A program made the position numbers and the translations under genes. The notes beneath the pieces were generated by a model. The model did no database searches, was not told the origin of the DNA, and was given only the letters and a program-made list of their open reading frames with translations. From positions 1-33,780 of the forward strand of contig JAUXYM010000016.1 of the NCBI GenBank assembly GCA_030694365.1: DNA of 33,780 nucleotides. Direction: 5' to 3'. This document shows, piece by piece, positions 12,293 to 20,652 of the stretch. The stretch is from Nevskia sp. Lineage in GTDB: Bacteria > Pseudomonadota > Gammaproteobacteria > Nevskiales > Nevskiaceae. Each line of letters begins with the position of its first letter. Within the stretch, counting starts at the first letter, position 1.

Positions 12293-12334
12293 CCAAAAAA
12301 CCAAAATCGACCAAGATTGGCCAAGGATTGACAA
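12293..12334. promoter_or_regulatory. Phased CCAA motifs between tex and the DUF2804 gene
   Basis: CCAA tetramers start at 12293, 12301, 12311 and 12321, with ACAA at 12331. That is close to one helical turn apart, in an A-rich island inside G+C-rich DNA. This divergent intergenic region must hold both promoters. A TTGACA box occurs at its right end, but no good -10 element follows at the usual distance. Regulatory role is a guess. Confidence 0.3.
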
Positions 12335-12406
12335 GGGCTCGCCGATGTCGGCCGCAACCCGGCCGGCAACGCACAATGAGCGCCCGTAGCCCTGCGCGTC
12401 TGCCTG

Positions 12407-13411
12407 ATGAACCCGCCGATTGCCCTCAATGCCCCGATGCCCGCGCTGCTCCCCGCCCCACCGGCGCTCGATGCCGGCGCTGGCCGACCCGCCGCATCCG
12501 GCCGCTATCGCGGCACCATCGCCGACCTGTCGACCGCCGCCTGGGATGGCGACCTCGGGCTGCTGTCGCGACGCCGCTTGCAACGCAAGGGCTGGATGTA
12601 TTTCTCGGCGGTCACGGCGCGCTACAGCGTCGGTTACGCGATCGTCGATGCCGGCCTGGTCGCCACCGCTTTCGTCTACGTCTATGACCGCGAGCAGCGG
12701 CGGCTGATTGAGGAGAAGGCGACCTTGCCGCTCGGCTTCGCCGCGAACTTCGCGCCGGACTGGCGGCAGCCCTGGCAGCTGGCGCAGCGCGGCAAGCGCT
12801 GGCAGATCACGCCGAATGCCGACGGTTGGCAGGTCCGCTTCGACAGCCCGCAGATGAGCGTGGCGATGGATGTGGCGCGTGGCGGCGAAGGCCTGAGCGC
12901 GATCAGCTCCGCGCCGGGCCGGCCGTTCCATCACACCTGGAAGCTGTGCGCGCTGCCGGTGGCGCTGCGTCTCGGCATCGATGACAAGACGATCGATGTG
13001 GCCGCCAGCGGCGCGCTTGATTTCACCCTCGGCTATCCGCCGCGCAGCTCGCTGTGGAACTGGGCCAGCCTCGATGGCCTGACCGCCGATGGCCGCAAGC
13101 TCGGCGTCAATGTCGTCGCCCATTTCATGAACGGGCTGGAGAACGCGCTGTGGCTCGGCGATGAGCTGATTCCGCTAGCCCAGGCGAGCTTCGACTACGA
13201 CCCGGCGCAGCTGATGGCACCGTGGCGGATCCGCACCGAGGACGGCATGGTCGACGTGAGGTTCACGCCGGACGGCCAGCGCGCCGAGCATCTGAACGCG
13301 CTGTGGCTGCGCAGCCGTTTCGTCCAGCCGTTCGGGCGCTTCGAAGGGCGCGTCGGGCAGGCCCGGGTATCGGGCTACGGCGTGGTCGAGGAACATGCAG
13401 CGCTGTGGTGA
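12407..13411 (+). CDS. DUF2804 family protein
   Basis: The gene encodes 334 residues. It matches what I know of the DUF2804 family: an N-terminal [10 protein letters not shown]-type strand, the motif [28 protein letters not shown], and the later [31 protein letters not shown]-terminal GRFEGRVG...[13 protein letters not shown] completes it. The fold is mostly beta-strand and no catalytic motif is known to me. No signal peptide is seen, so it is probably cytoplasmic. Genes of this family are often found in lipid-metabolising actinobacteria and gammaproteobacteria; its reaction is not established. Divergent from tex and followed after 178 bp by an outer-membrane protein gene. Confidence 0.85.
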   Translation: MNPPIALNAPMPALLPAPPALDAGAGRPAASGRYRGTIADLSTAAWDGDLGLLSRRRLQRKGWMYFSAVTARYSVGYAIVDAGLVATAFVYVYDREQRRLIEEKATLPLGFAANFAPDWRQPWQLAQRGKRWQITPNADGWQVRFDSPQMSVAMDVARGGEGLSAISSAPGRPFHHTWKLCALPVALRLGIDDKTIDVAASGALDFTLGYPPRSSLWNWASLDGLTADGRKLGVNVVAHFMNGLENALWLGDELIPLAQASFDYDPAQLMAPWRIRTEDGMVDVRFTPDGQRAEHLNALWLRSRFVQPFGRFEGRVGQARVSGYGVVEEHAALW

Positions 13412-13589
13412 GCCTGCAGTCAGCCAGCTATCGCTAGTTTCGTTCAGGAAGCGCTCAGCTTCGAACGGCCAATCTTGCGGCGCTCGATGACGCAGCAGCC
13501 ACCGGAACCCTGAGCGGAACCTGGCGGCGTGCCGCGACCCGGCAGGCAACGGCCCAATCCGGGCCATCACAGGACCACGCGCAGCGACC

Positions 13590-14306
13590 ATGACCATGTC
13601 CAAGAACCTGAACAAAGTGTTGATCTCGATGGCAGTCGTCATCGCCCCGTTGTCGACCTACGCGGACGGCCGCGGACATGGCCGCAACAACAACGACGAT
13701 GGCTACGGCAACCCGACGGTCGACGTCTCCGCCTTCGCCGGCGCCAACTTCCAGACCATCGACGACGGCTTCGACAGCACCAAGCCTGAAGGCTACGACC
13801 TCGGCGTGCGCGGCAAGGTCTTCTTCGGCCATGGCCTGTTCCTCGGCGGCGAATACACCTACGCCAATGCCGACGACCAGTTCGCCGGCTCCACCGTGAA
13901 ATACAAGCTCGACGAATTCCGCCTCGGCGGCGGCCTGCTGATGCCGATCGCGCCGGAATTCAAGCTGGGCGGCTACGCCCACTACGTCAACCAGCAAGTC
14001 GACACCACCTACGAAGGCTTTACGACCAACGGCAAAGCCACTGGCTACGACGTCGGCGGCCTCATCGAATTCAATCCGTCACGCCGCGCCCAGATCTACG
14101 GCCGTCTCGGCTACATCAGCCTGGAGCCGGAGAACAACAACGACGACAGCGCCCGTGCCGACGGCGTCGACATGCTCGTGGGCCTGAGCTACAAGATCAC
14201 CCGCGAAACCAGCCTGTTCGGCGAATACCGCTACACCAACCTGCAGGACGACTTCAGCGAGTCCGACTACAGCTCGGTACGCGGCGGCGTCCGCTTTCAG
14301 TTCTGA
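13590..14306 (+). CDS. Outer-membrane beta-barrel protein
   Basis: The gene encodes 238 residues, starting at MTMSKN or six bases later at MSKN. A signal peptide ends near STYA, with cleavage before DGRGHG. The mature protein begins with a short Asn/Asp-rich tail (GRNNNDDGYGN) and continues as alternating amphipathic strands (VDVSAFAGANF, YDLGVRGKVFF, LFLGGEYTY, FRLGGGLLM, FKLGGYAHYV, IYGRLGYISLE, SLFGEYRYTN). It ends with the strand VRGGVRFQF, whose last Phe is the usual BAM recognition signal. About eight strands fit an OmpW/OmpA-barrel-sized pore or structural protein. Function is not identifiable from sequence. The 178 bp before it hold no clear promoter or gene. Confidence 0.85.
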   Translation: MTMSKNLNKVLISMAVVIAPLSTYADGRGHGRNNNDDGYGNPTVDVSAFAGANFQTIDDGFDSTKPEGYDLGVRGKVFFGHGLFLGGEYTYANADDQFAGSTVKYKLDEFRLGGGLLMPIAPEFKLGGYAHYVNQQVDTTYEGFTTNGKATGYDVGGLIEFNPSRRAQIYGRLGYISLEPENNNDDSARADGVDMLVGLSYKITRETSLFGEYRYTNLQDDFSESDYSSVRGGVRFQF

Positions 14307-14320
14307 TCACCGTCAGGCCG

Positions 14321-14465
14321 TTTCCCTTTGAATCCGTACAGAACACTCGTCATTCCCGCACAGGCGGAAATCCAGTTCTGACGCGGCGCATGAGGCCGAA
14401 ACTGGAGGCCCGCCTGCGCGGGCATGACGGAATTTATGTGTTCGTTTGACTTGAAAACGCTCTAG
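14321..14465. repeat. REPIN-like element, copy 2
   Basis: About 145 bp, from TTTCCCTTTGAATCCGTACA to GACTTGAAAACGCTCTAG. The two inverted arms (GTCATTCCCGCACAGGCGG... and ...CCTGCGCGGGCATGACGG) lie inside. Both outer flanks match copy 5 (27751-27898), which sets the element borders better than the palindromes alone. Confidence 0.85.
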
Positions 14466-14506
14466 CAGCATGGCGGGGCCGCCGTTGGCGCGTCCCGCCT
14501 TGCTGC
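14465..14506. terminator. Long stem-loop between convergent genes
   Basis: Arms GCAGCATGGCGGG (14465-14477) and CCCGCCTTGCTGC (14494-14506) pair over 13 bp with one mismatch around a 16-base loop. It lies between the outer-membrane protein gene (+) and the antitoxin gene (-). No T run, so termination is only suggested. Confidence 0.35.
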
Positions 14507-14560
14507 GTCTTCGGCGCGCCTGCCTAGGCCGTCGTCATCAGCGACTCAGGCCACGTAGCG

Positions 14561-14866
14561 CTAGGCCTGAAAGACTTCACGAATCACCTCTGGCCGCTTA
14601 GCCGCAATGGCCAGCAACGACTGGGCAGCACCCGAGGGCTTGCGTCGACCTTGCTCCCACTCCTGGAGCGTACGAGGCGAGACGCCAAGCACCTGAGCAA
14701 ACTGCGATTGGGACGGACCCGACTTGGCCCGGGCCCGGGTGACCTCCGAAAGGGTGATCTCGTGCACGCGCCCCTTCTCTTCTGACTTCATTTCCAGCAC
14801 GGACGCCAGCAACTCGGCACCAAGATCTCGCTTGGCATCCCGAGCCTTCAACTTCTTTTCAGTCAT
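14561..14866 (-). CDS. NadS/HigA-type antitoxin, helix-turn-helix
   Basis: The protein has 101 residues from ATG 14866 (MTEKKLKARDAKRDLGAELL). The C-terminal HTH_3 domain is clear: VTRARAKSGPSQSQFAQVLG followed by VSPRTLQEWEQGRRKPSGAAQ, then LLAIAAKRPEVI. Proteins of this form are antitoxins of RelE/HigB-family toxins and repress their own operon. The ATG overlaps the end of the toxin frame (CATGACTGA), so the normal order toxin then antitoxin is kept, but the toxin is broken. It is A+T-richer than its neighbours, suggesting transfer. It now stands as an orphan antitoxin and regulator. Confidence 0.85.
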   Translation of the reverse strand: MTEKKLKARDAKRDLGAELLASVLEMKSEEKGRVHEITLSEVTRARAKSGPSQSQFAQVLGVSPRTLQEWEQGRRKPSGAAQSLLAIAAKRPEVIREVFQA

Positions 14867-14976
14867 GGGCGTGGAGGGCCTCCTTGATCTTGAGCAGTAC
14901 CTGAGGCGCGATGTTGTCCTGCACGCCTTTCGCATAAATGACCAGCAGTTATTGATCCGGCCTTCAAATAGTTGAA
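14859..14976 (-). pseudogene. Remnant of a RelE/HigB-type toxin
   Basis: The last 29 codons before TGA 14859-14861 read LLVIYAKGVQDNIAPQVLLK followed by IKEALHAHD. This is the conserved C-terminal strand and helix of RelE-superfamily toxins. Just upstream an in-frame TAA occurs at 14949-14951. In another frame the preceding DNA reads FNYLKAGSI, which fits the strand normally found before LLVIYAK, so one or two bases seem lost at the join. Further upstream (to about 15047) only short degenerate matches and stops occur, and the N-terminal two-thirds is not recognisable. It cannot make an active toxin as it stands. Confidence 0.6.
14949..14976. repeat. 28-bp repeat shared with the right window edge, copy A
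   Basis: Begins TTATTGAT and ends CAAATAGTTGAA. It matches 33753-33780 at 25 of 28 positions. It lies exactly at the break in the toxin frame. Confidence 0.7.
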
Positions 14977-15050
14977 CTCACGCTACATATCTGACGGGCC
15001 GATGCTGGAAGTACTTTCGGACGCGAGCAGGGGATTTATGGAGTAATAGA

Positions 15051-15506
15051 TCAAATCAACGCCAGCACCATGTCACACCGATCGATATCCGGCGCAAAGC
15101 CGCCGGGCACGATCAGCTTGGTGACGAAGCCGAAGCGCTGATAGAAGCCGGCCGCGTGCTGGCTGGTGCTCAGGCGTACTTCGCGCACGGAGCCTTCGCT
15201 GCGGATCGCCTGCAGGCGGGCATCGAGCAGCAGCCTTCCCAGCCCGGCGCGATGCTGCTGGCGGTGGACCATGGCCCAGCAGAGGTCGGCGGCATCACCG
15301 GCGGTGTTCAGCGCATAGCCGGCGCAGCCCTGGACCTTGCCATCAACGTCCACGGCGACGAAGTAGCGGCCCGGGTGCTGATCGAGAAAGGCTTCGAAGT
15401 CGGCCCGCTCGGAGGCATCGAAGTAGTCCGGCACATTGCTGTCGAAGGCCGCGAGGCAGGCCGCGCGGTCTTCGGGGCGATAGGGACGGGTCGTGGCTAC
15501 GGTCAT
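15051..15506 (-). CDS. GNAT family N-acetyltransferase
   Basis: The protein has 151 residues from ATG 15506 (MTVATTRPYRPEDRAACLAA). GNAT features: an N-terminal strand-helix with RPEDRAA, strand FVAVDVDGKVQGCAGYAL, and the acetyl-CoA pyrophosphate loop QQHRAGLGRLLLDA (Q/RxxGxG/A). The C-terminal pattern is LSTSQHAAGFYQRFGFV. It transfers an acetyl group to an unknown amine. It begins 26 bp after the stop of the acyl-CoA synthetase gene and is probably cotranscribed with it. Its 3' end abuts the broken toxin region. Confidence 0.88.
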   Translation of the reverse strand: MTVATTRPYRPEDRAACLAAFDSNVPDYFDASERADFEAFLDQHPGRYFVAVDVDGKVQGCAGYALNTAGDAADLCWAMVHRQQHRAGLGRLLLDARLQAIRSEGSVREVRLSTSQHAAGFYQRFGFVTKLIVPGGFAPDIDRCDMVLALI

Positions 15507-15532
15507 GGCGATGGCTGGACGTTTGGGATGAC

Positions 15533-17239
15533 TCAGGCCGCATCGTGCCAGACAACGCCGCTGCGGCGGCGCGCCCATTCTTCGAAGAACGGCGTGTAAG
15601 CGTCCTCGACGGCATTGCGCTTGATCTTCAACGTCGGCGTGATGAAGCCGTTCTCGACTGTCCAGGAGCCCGGCACGACGACGATATGGGTCAGGTGCTC
15701 ATGCGGGTCGGCTTGCTCGTTGGCGGCGCGCATCGTTGCCGTCAGGCTGCTGCTCAGCGCCTCGCGCAGTTCCGGCTTGGCGAAGGCTGCCGTGGCCTCG
15801 GGGCTGAGGATCGCAATCGCGAATGGCTGCGGGAAACCAGAGCCGGTGACGCAGACCGCTTCGATGCTGCTGTTCGCCGATAGCCGACTTTCGATCGGTG
15901 CCGGCGCCACATACTTGCCCTTGCCAGTCTTGAACAGTTCCTTGACCCGGCCGGTGATTCGCAGGCGGTTCTGGGCGTCAATCTCGCCGCGATCGCCGGT
16001 GTGCAGCCAGCCGTCTTCGGTCAGTGCTTCGCGGGTTTTTTCCGGCTCCTTGAAGTAACCGATCATGTTGCAGAGCGAGCGAACCAGGATTTCGCCGCTG
16101 TCGGCAATCCGGTGATCGACGCCGTCATACGGCGCGCCGACATAGCCGGGCTTGCCCTCGCCCGGCTTGCTGCCGTGCGAAACGCCGAAGTTCTCGGACA
16201 TGCCATAGCCTTCGAGCAATTCCAGGCCGAGCTTGCCGTACCACTCGATCAGGCTGGCCGGCATCGGCGCGGCACCGCCGCCGGCAAAGCGCACAGTGTC
16301 GAAGCCGAGCTGGGTGAGGATCTTCTTCTTGACCATGCGGCCGAGAAACGGAATGCGGAACAGGCGATCGAGCTTCTCCTTCGGCGCCTTGGCAAATACA
16401 CCCTGCTGGAACTTCACCCACAGGCGCGGCACCGAGACGAACAAGGTTGGCCGGGCGCGCTGCAGATCCTTCAGAAAAGTTTCCTGGGTCTCGGCGAAGA
16501 AGATCTGCATGCCGCAGCGGATCGACACCGATTCCACCGTCCAGCGTTCGGCGATGTGCGACAGCGGCAGGTAGGACAGCACGCGGTCGGCAGCGGTCGG
16601 CTTGATCCGCCGTTCCAGTGCGATCGGCGCGCGGGCCACGGTCGCGAAGCTGTGCATCACGCCTTTCGGCATGCCGGTGGTGCCGGAGGTGTAGATGATG
16701 GTCGCCAGTTCGTCGGGATCGCGGCGGGTCTCGCCGGTCATCGGCGGATTGCTGGCGATGATGTCTTCCCAGGGCCGGTGATCGTCCTCAGGTGACAGCG
16801 TGCAGCCAAAGCGCAGCACCTTGTCGGGAATGCCTAGCCGCATCACTGCATAGTCATCGAGCTTGCCGACGAAGATCGCCCGCGCCTCGCTGTGTTCGAG
16901 GATCTGCCGCACGCTGTTCGCGGTCAGCGTCGGGTACAGCGGCACCGAGACATAGCCGGCCATCCAGATCGCGATGTCGGCCATGATCCAGTGCGCGCAG
17001 TTCTTCGACAGGATCGCCACCTTGGCGTCCCTGTCCCAACCCTGGACACGGCCCTGCGCCTGCAGCCATTCGGCGATCCGGCGCGATTCGTTGACCGCTT
17101 GGCTCCAGGTCCAGGTCCGCACCTGGCCTCGCCCCATCGGCTGGGTCAGCCAGGGCTGATCGGCTAGTTCTTTCTCCCAGCGATAGACGCGGGTCAGCGG
17201 CATGCTGTCGGGGGCAACGGGGCTAAGGCTCTGCGCCAT
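15533..17239 (-). CDS. AMP-forming acyl-CoA synthetase
   Basis: The protein has 568 residues from ATG 17239 (MAQSLSPVAPDSMP), preceded by AAAGGACTTCCAGAG. ANL superfamily motifs: P-loop YTSGTTGMPKG (~183-193), LSYLPLSHIAERW, LLEGYGMSE, GWLHTGDRGEID and ITGRVKELFKTGKGKYVAP with the hinge and catalytic Lys region. It activates a carboxylic acid to acyl-CoA through acyl-AMP. The size and LFKTGKGKYVAP place it with long-chain/bulky acid synthetases. Being next to a dehydrogenase and the terpene cluster, it is a candidate for activating citronellic or related acids (AtuH-like role). Substrate is inferred, not seen. Divergent from the acyl-CoA dehydrogenase gene at 17347. Confidence 0.9.
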   Translation of the reverse strand: MAQSLSPVAPDSMPLTRVYRWEKELADQPWLTQPMGRGQVRTWTWSQAVNESRRIAEWLQAQGRVQGWDRDAKVAILSKNCAHWIMADIAIWMAGYVSVPLYPTLTANSVRQILEHSEARAIFVGKLDDYAVMRLGIPDKVLRFGCTLSPEDDHRPWEDIIASNPPMTGETRRDPDELATIIYTSGTTGMPKGVMHSFATVARAPIALERRIKPTAADRVLSYLPLSHIAERWTVESVSIRCGMQIFFAETQETFLKDLQRARPTLFVSVPRLWVKFQQGVFAKAPKEKLDRLFRIPFLGRMVKKKILTQLGFDTVRFAGGGAAPMPASLIEWYGKLGLELLEGYGMSENFGVSHGSKPGEGKPGYVGAPYDGVDHRIADSGEILVRSLCNMIGYFKEPEKTREALTEDGWLHTGDRGEIDAQNRLRITGRVKELFKTGKGKYVAPAPIESRLSANSSIEAVCVTGSGFPQPFAIAILSPEATAAFAKPELREALSSSLTATMRAANEQADPHEHLTHIVVVPGSWTVENGFITPTLKIKRNAVEDAYTPFFEEWARRRSGVVWHDAA

Positions 17240-17274
17240 CTCTGGAAGTCCTTTGTGCTGCTTCGGTAATCGTC

Positions 17275-17302
17275 GTTGTTGTAACGAACATTGTTGTAGC
17301 AA
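17275..17302. promoter_or_regulatory. Imperfect direct repeats in a divergent promoter region
   Basis: GTTGTTGTAACGA (17275-17287) and ATTGTTGTAGCAA (17290-17302) are 15 bp apart, between the divergent synthetase and dehydrogenase genes. Spacing and position suit a regulator binding two sites on adjacent turns. No factor identified. Confidence 0.4.
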
Positions 17303-17346
17303 GATGGTACGCCAGCCCCTACAGTGCGTGTAGCTCGCACCGAATC

Positions 17347-18522
17347 ATGATGATTACCGTGACCCTCGCGTCAAGCCCCAGCATCGCCTCTCCGTTCTAC
17401 ACCGATGAACACGAAGCCTTCCGGACCCAGGTCCGTCGCTTCGTCGAGCGCGAGTGCGTGCCGAACATCGATACCTGGGAAGCGGCCGGCGAACTGCCGC
17501 GCACGCTGCACGAGAAGGCGGCGGCGGTCGGCCTGCTCGGCATCGGCTTCCCGGAGGCCTACGGCGGCATCGCGGTGCCGGACCTGTTCTATCTGGTCAT
17601 CGCCGTCGAGGAGCTGGCGCGAACCGGCAGCGGCGGCCTGATCGCCAGCCTGCTGTCGCACGGCATCGCAACCCCGCCGCTGACCCACATGGGCTCGCAC
17701 GAGCAGAAGGAAAAATTCATGCGCCCGGTGCTCGCCGGCCAGAAGGTCGCGGCACTCGCGATCACCGAGCCGGGCGGCGGTTCGGACGTCGCCAACCTGC
17801 GGACCAAGGCGGTGCGCGATGGCGATCATTACGTCGTCAACGGCAGCAAGACCTTCATCACCTCCGGCATGCGCGCGGACTATCTGACCGTGGCCGTGCG
17901 CACCGGTGGCGACGGCATGGGCGGCGTCTCGCTGCTGGTGATCGAGGCCGGCACGCCGGGCTTCTCGCGCACGCCGCTGGCGAAGATGGGCTGGTGGTGC
18001 TCGGACACCGCCACCTTGTACTTCGAGGATTGCCGGGTGCCGGTCGCCAACCGCATCGGCCCGGAGAACGCCGGCTTCATGGCGATCATGATGAACTTCA
18101 ACAACGAGCGGATCATGATCGCCGCGCAGGCCTGGGCGTCGGCGCAAGTCGCCTATGAAGACGCACTGGAATGGGCCCGCGAACGCCAGACCTTCGGCAA
18201 GCCGCTGCTGAGCCGGCAGGTGATCCGCCACAAGCTGCTCGACATGAAGATGCGCATCGACGCCGTGAAGGCGCAGCTCGACCTCCTGTGCTGGCGCATC
18301 GCCCAGAAGCAGTTGCCGGTCGCCGATGTCTGCCTGCTGAAGAACCTTTCCACTTCCACGCTCGAAAATGTCGCTGGCGAAGCAGTGCAGATCCTCGGTG
18401 GTGCCGGCTATCTCAGAGGCGCGCGAGTCGAGCGCATCTTCCGCGAGACCAAGGTGCTGTCGATCGGTGGCGGCGCTTCAGAAGTGATGAAGGATCTCGC
18501 GGCGAAGCAGCTAGGCTGGTGA
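17347..18522 (+). CDS. Acyl-CoA dehydrogenase
   Basis: A 391-residue FAD-dependent acyl-CoA dehydrogenase, normal length. The start is ATG 17347 or the next codon, 17350. FAD/substrate motifs are ALAITEPGGGSDVANLRTKA, NGSKTFITSGMRAD and WARERQTFGKPL. The C terminus has VQILGGAGYLRGARVERIFR followed by ETKVLSIGGGASEVM. The catalytic base of medium-chain enzymes (Glu in YEG) is replaced by Gly in SIGGGASE. A Glu is present in NNERIMIA, the helix-G position used by isovaleryl-CoA dehydrogenase and the long-chain enzymes. It introduces an alpha,beta double bond and reduces ETF, whose genes lie at 28.8-30.6 kb. It is separate from the AtuD-like dehydrogenase and may handle a later or branched intermediate. 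Confidence 0.92.
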   Translation: MMITVTLASSPSIASPFYTDEHEAFRTQVRRFVERECVPNIDTWEAAGELPRTLHEKAAAVGLLGIGFPEAYGGIAVPDLFYLVIAVEELARTGSGGLIASLLSHGIATPPLTHMGSHEQKEKFMRPVLAGQKVAALAITEPGGGSDVANLRTKAVRDGDHYVVNGSKTFITSGMRADYLTVAVRTGGDGMGGVSLLVIEAGTPGFSRTPLAKMGWWCSDTATLYFEDCRVPVANRIGPENAGFMAIMMNFNNERIMIAAQAWASAQVAYEDALEWARERQTFGKPLLSRQVIRHKLLDMKMRIDAVKAQLDLLCWRIAQKQLPVADVCLLKNLSTSTLENVAGEAVQILGGAGYLRGARVERIFRETKVLSIGGGASEVMKDLAAKQLGW

Positions 18523-18611
18523 TTGGCGCCTGAGCTTTTCTTTCAACCGCCCACAAATATTTACCCACAGATGATGGGCCTCGATACGGCCGCGGACTTC
18601 GAAGCCGAGAT

Positions 18612-18639
18612 CGCGACTCAGCCGCGCGGCTGAGTCGCG
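18612..18639. terminator. 28-bp perfect palindrome between convergent genes
   Basis: Each half is CGCGACTCAGCCGC, and the second is the exact reverse complement of the first with no loop spacer. It lies between the stops of the acyl-CoA dehydrogenase gene (+) and atuF (-). Probable two-way transcription end signal, although no T run flanks it. Confidence 0.45.
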
Positions 18640-18646
18640 CCTTCGA

Positions 18647-20641
18647 TCAAGCTGCCGGGGTCATCTTCACCAGCAGTTGCCGCGCTTTCACCTGATCGCC
18701 CGGTGCCACGCTGACCGCTTCGACGCTGCCCGCGATTGGCGCAGCAAGCTGGAATTCCATCTTCATCGCTTCGAGCACGGCCAAGGTCTGGCCTTTCGCG
18801 ACGGTCTCGCCCGGCTTCACGAACACCGCGACGATCTTGCCGTCGCTGTGCGCAAGGATGCGGCCATCCGAACCTGCGGCCGAAGTTTCCGCCGGCGCGT
18901 AGGTGCGATCGACGAAGGCTTCAGTCACGCCTTCGGCCATCAGCCACAGCGAGTCGCCGGTGCCGCGTGCATAACGTGCGCTGCCCTGCACGCCATCGGC
19001 TTCATAGCGGAACGCGCCGGGCTGCACCGCCGATGCCGTCAATTCGATGCGGGCACCGGCGACTTCGGCATGGAAGCGCCGGCTACCATCGGCCAGCACT
19101 TCGATGTCCTGATCGACGCTGCCCCAGCGCAGACGGAAATCGATCGGCGCTTCACGCGAGGAATGCCAGCCGAGCATCTCGTCGCTCAAGCCATGTTCGG
19201 CGGCAAGCTGCTGCGCATCGTCGAGGTACAGCGCAACTGCTGCGAGCAACCAGACTCTCGCTGAAGGCTGTGCAGCGGCGATCCGTTCCTGCGGGAAGTG
19301 CTGGCCGACGAAGGCCGTGCTGAACGCACCCGAGGCGAAGGTTTCGGTGGCCAGAATCTCGGCGAGGTAGTCCTTGTTCGAGCGCACGCCGAGCAGCGCG
19401 GTATCGCGTACCAGCTTCAGCAAGCGGCTGCGCGCGGTTTCGCGGTCCTCGCCCCAGGCGATCAGCTTGGCCTGCATCGAATCGTAGTGAGGCGAGATCG
19501 CACGGCCGGTTTCCAGATAGCTGTCGACACGCAGGCCATCGCCGGCCGGCGCGTCCCAGAGCAGCACCGGGCCGGTCTGCGGCAGATAGTTCTGGCGCGG
19601 GTCTTCCGAGCACAGGCGCACTTCGATCGCGTGGCCGCGAGCTCTTGCCAGAATCTCGTCCTGCGTCAGCTGCAGCGCTTCGCCCTGCGCAACCTTCAAC
19701 TGCCAGGCGACAAGATCGACGCCGTAGACCAGTTCGGTCACCGGATGCTCGACCTGCAAGCGCGTGTTCATTTCCAGGAAATAGAACTCGCCACTGGCCG
19801 CCAGCAAGAATTCCACGGTGCCGGCACCGACGTAGTTCACCGCCTTGGCAGCAGCGACGGCAGCCGCACCCATGCGCGCACGCAAGCTCGCATCGACGGC
19901 CGGGCTCGGCGCTTCCTCGACCACCTTCTGATTGCGGCGCTGGATCGAGCAATCGCGTTCGCCGAGATGGACGACAGAACCAAAGCGATCGCCGAACACC
20001 TGGATCTCGACGTGACGCGCATCGATCACCGCTTTCTCGATCAACAGCTGGCCGCTGCCGAAAGCGTTCGAAGCTTCAGAGCGTGCCGAGGCGATCGCTT
20101 CACCCAACTGCGCTTCGTCGTGCACCAGACGCATGCCGCGTCCGCCACCACCGGCTGCGGCCTTGACCATCACCGGCAGGCCAGCCTTCTTCGATTCGGC
20201 GATCAGCGTCGCATCGGTCTGATCGTCGCCTTGATAGCCGGGCACGCAGGGCACGCCGGCCGCGAGCATGCGGATCTTCGAGGCGCTCTTGTTGCCCATC
20301 GCATCGATCGACGCCGGATCGGGGCCGATGAAGATCAGGCCGGCGTCCTGCACGGCGCGCGCGAAGTCGGCGCGCTCGGACAGGAAGCCGTAGCCCGGAT
20401 GGATCGCTTCGGCGCCGCTGGTCTTCGCCGCAGCGATGATCTGCTCGATGACCAGGTAGCTATCCTTCGCCGGCGCCGGGCCGATGCGCACCGCTTCATC
20501 GGCGACGCGGACATGCAGCGCGCCGGCATCGGCATCGCTGTAGACGGCGACCGTGCGATAGCCCTGCGCCTTGGCGCCACGCAGCACGCGGACGGCGATC
20601 TCGCCGCGATTGGCGACCAGCACTTTGGTGAAACGCTTCAT
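18647..20641 (-). CDS. atuF: Geranyl-CoA carboxylase, biotin-containing alpha subunit
   Basis: The protein has 664 residues from ATG 20641 (MKRFTKVLVANRGEIA); a start 9 bp upstream (MPT) is possible. The biotin carboxylase domain (~1-450) shows AIHPGYGFLSE, the Gly-rich ATP loop AAAGGGGRGM, RDCSIQRRNQKVVEEAPSP and EMNTRLQVEHPVTE. A linker (BT) domain follows. The C-terminal biotinyl domain holds EAMKM with biotin on Lys ~627. It carboxylates biotin with ATP and bicarbonate for transfer by the beta subunit. Alpha subunits for 3-methylcrotonyl-CoA (LiuD) look alike. The assignment to AtuF comes from the neighbouring AtuD/AtuE and the GCC-type beta subunit. Last gene of the minus-strand atu operon. 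Confidence 0.88.
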   Translation of the reverse strand: MKRFTKVLVANRGEIAVRVLRGAKAQGYRTVAVYSDADAGALHVRVADEAVRIGPAPAKDSYLVIEQIIAAAKTSGAEAIHPGYGFLSERADFARAVQDAGLIFIGPDPASIDAMGNKSASKIRMLAAGVPCVPGYQGDDQTDATLIAESKKAGLPVMVKAAAGGGGRGMRLVHDEAQLGEAIASARSEASNAFGSGQLLIEKAVIDARHVEIQVFGDRFGSVVHLGERDCSIQRRNQKVVEEAPSPAVDASLRARMGAAAVAAAKAVNYVGAGTVEFLLAASGEFYFLEMNTRLQVEHPVTELVYGVDLVAWQLKVAQGEALQLTQDEILARARGHAIEVRLCSEDPRQNYLPQTGPVLLWDAPAGDGLRVDSYLETGRAISPHYDSMQAKLIAWGEDRETARSRLLKLVRDTALLGVRSNKDYLAEILATETFASGAFSTAFVGQHFPQERIAAAQPSARVWLLAAVALYLDDAQQLAAEHGLSDEMLGWHSSREAPIDFRLRWGSVDQDIEVLADGSRRFHAEVAGARIELTASAVQPGAFRYEADGVQGSARYARGTGDSLWLMAEGVTEAFVDRTYAPAETSAAGSDGRILAHSDGKIVAVFVKPGETVAKGQTLAVLEAMKMEFQLAAPIAGSVEAVSVAPGDQVKARQLLVKMTPAA

Positions 20642-20652
20642 GGTAGGCATGT

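Noticed and set aside
12242-13123. Upstream extension of tex
   Set aside because: Overlaps the well-supported DUF2804 gene on the other strand and has no Tex-family sequence.
14949-14980. Tn7-like transposon end (resemblance of CAAATAGTTGAA to TnsB sites)
   Set aside because: Only about a dozen similar bases, no TGT terminus, no array of sites and no tns genes in view.
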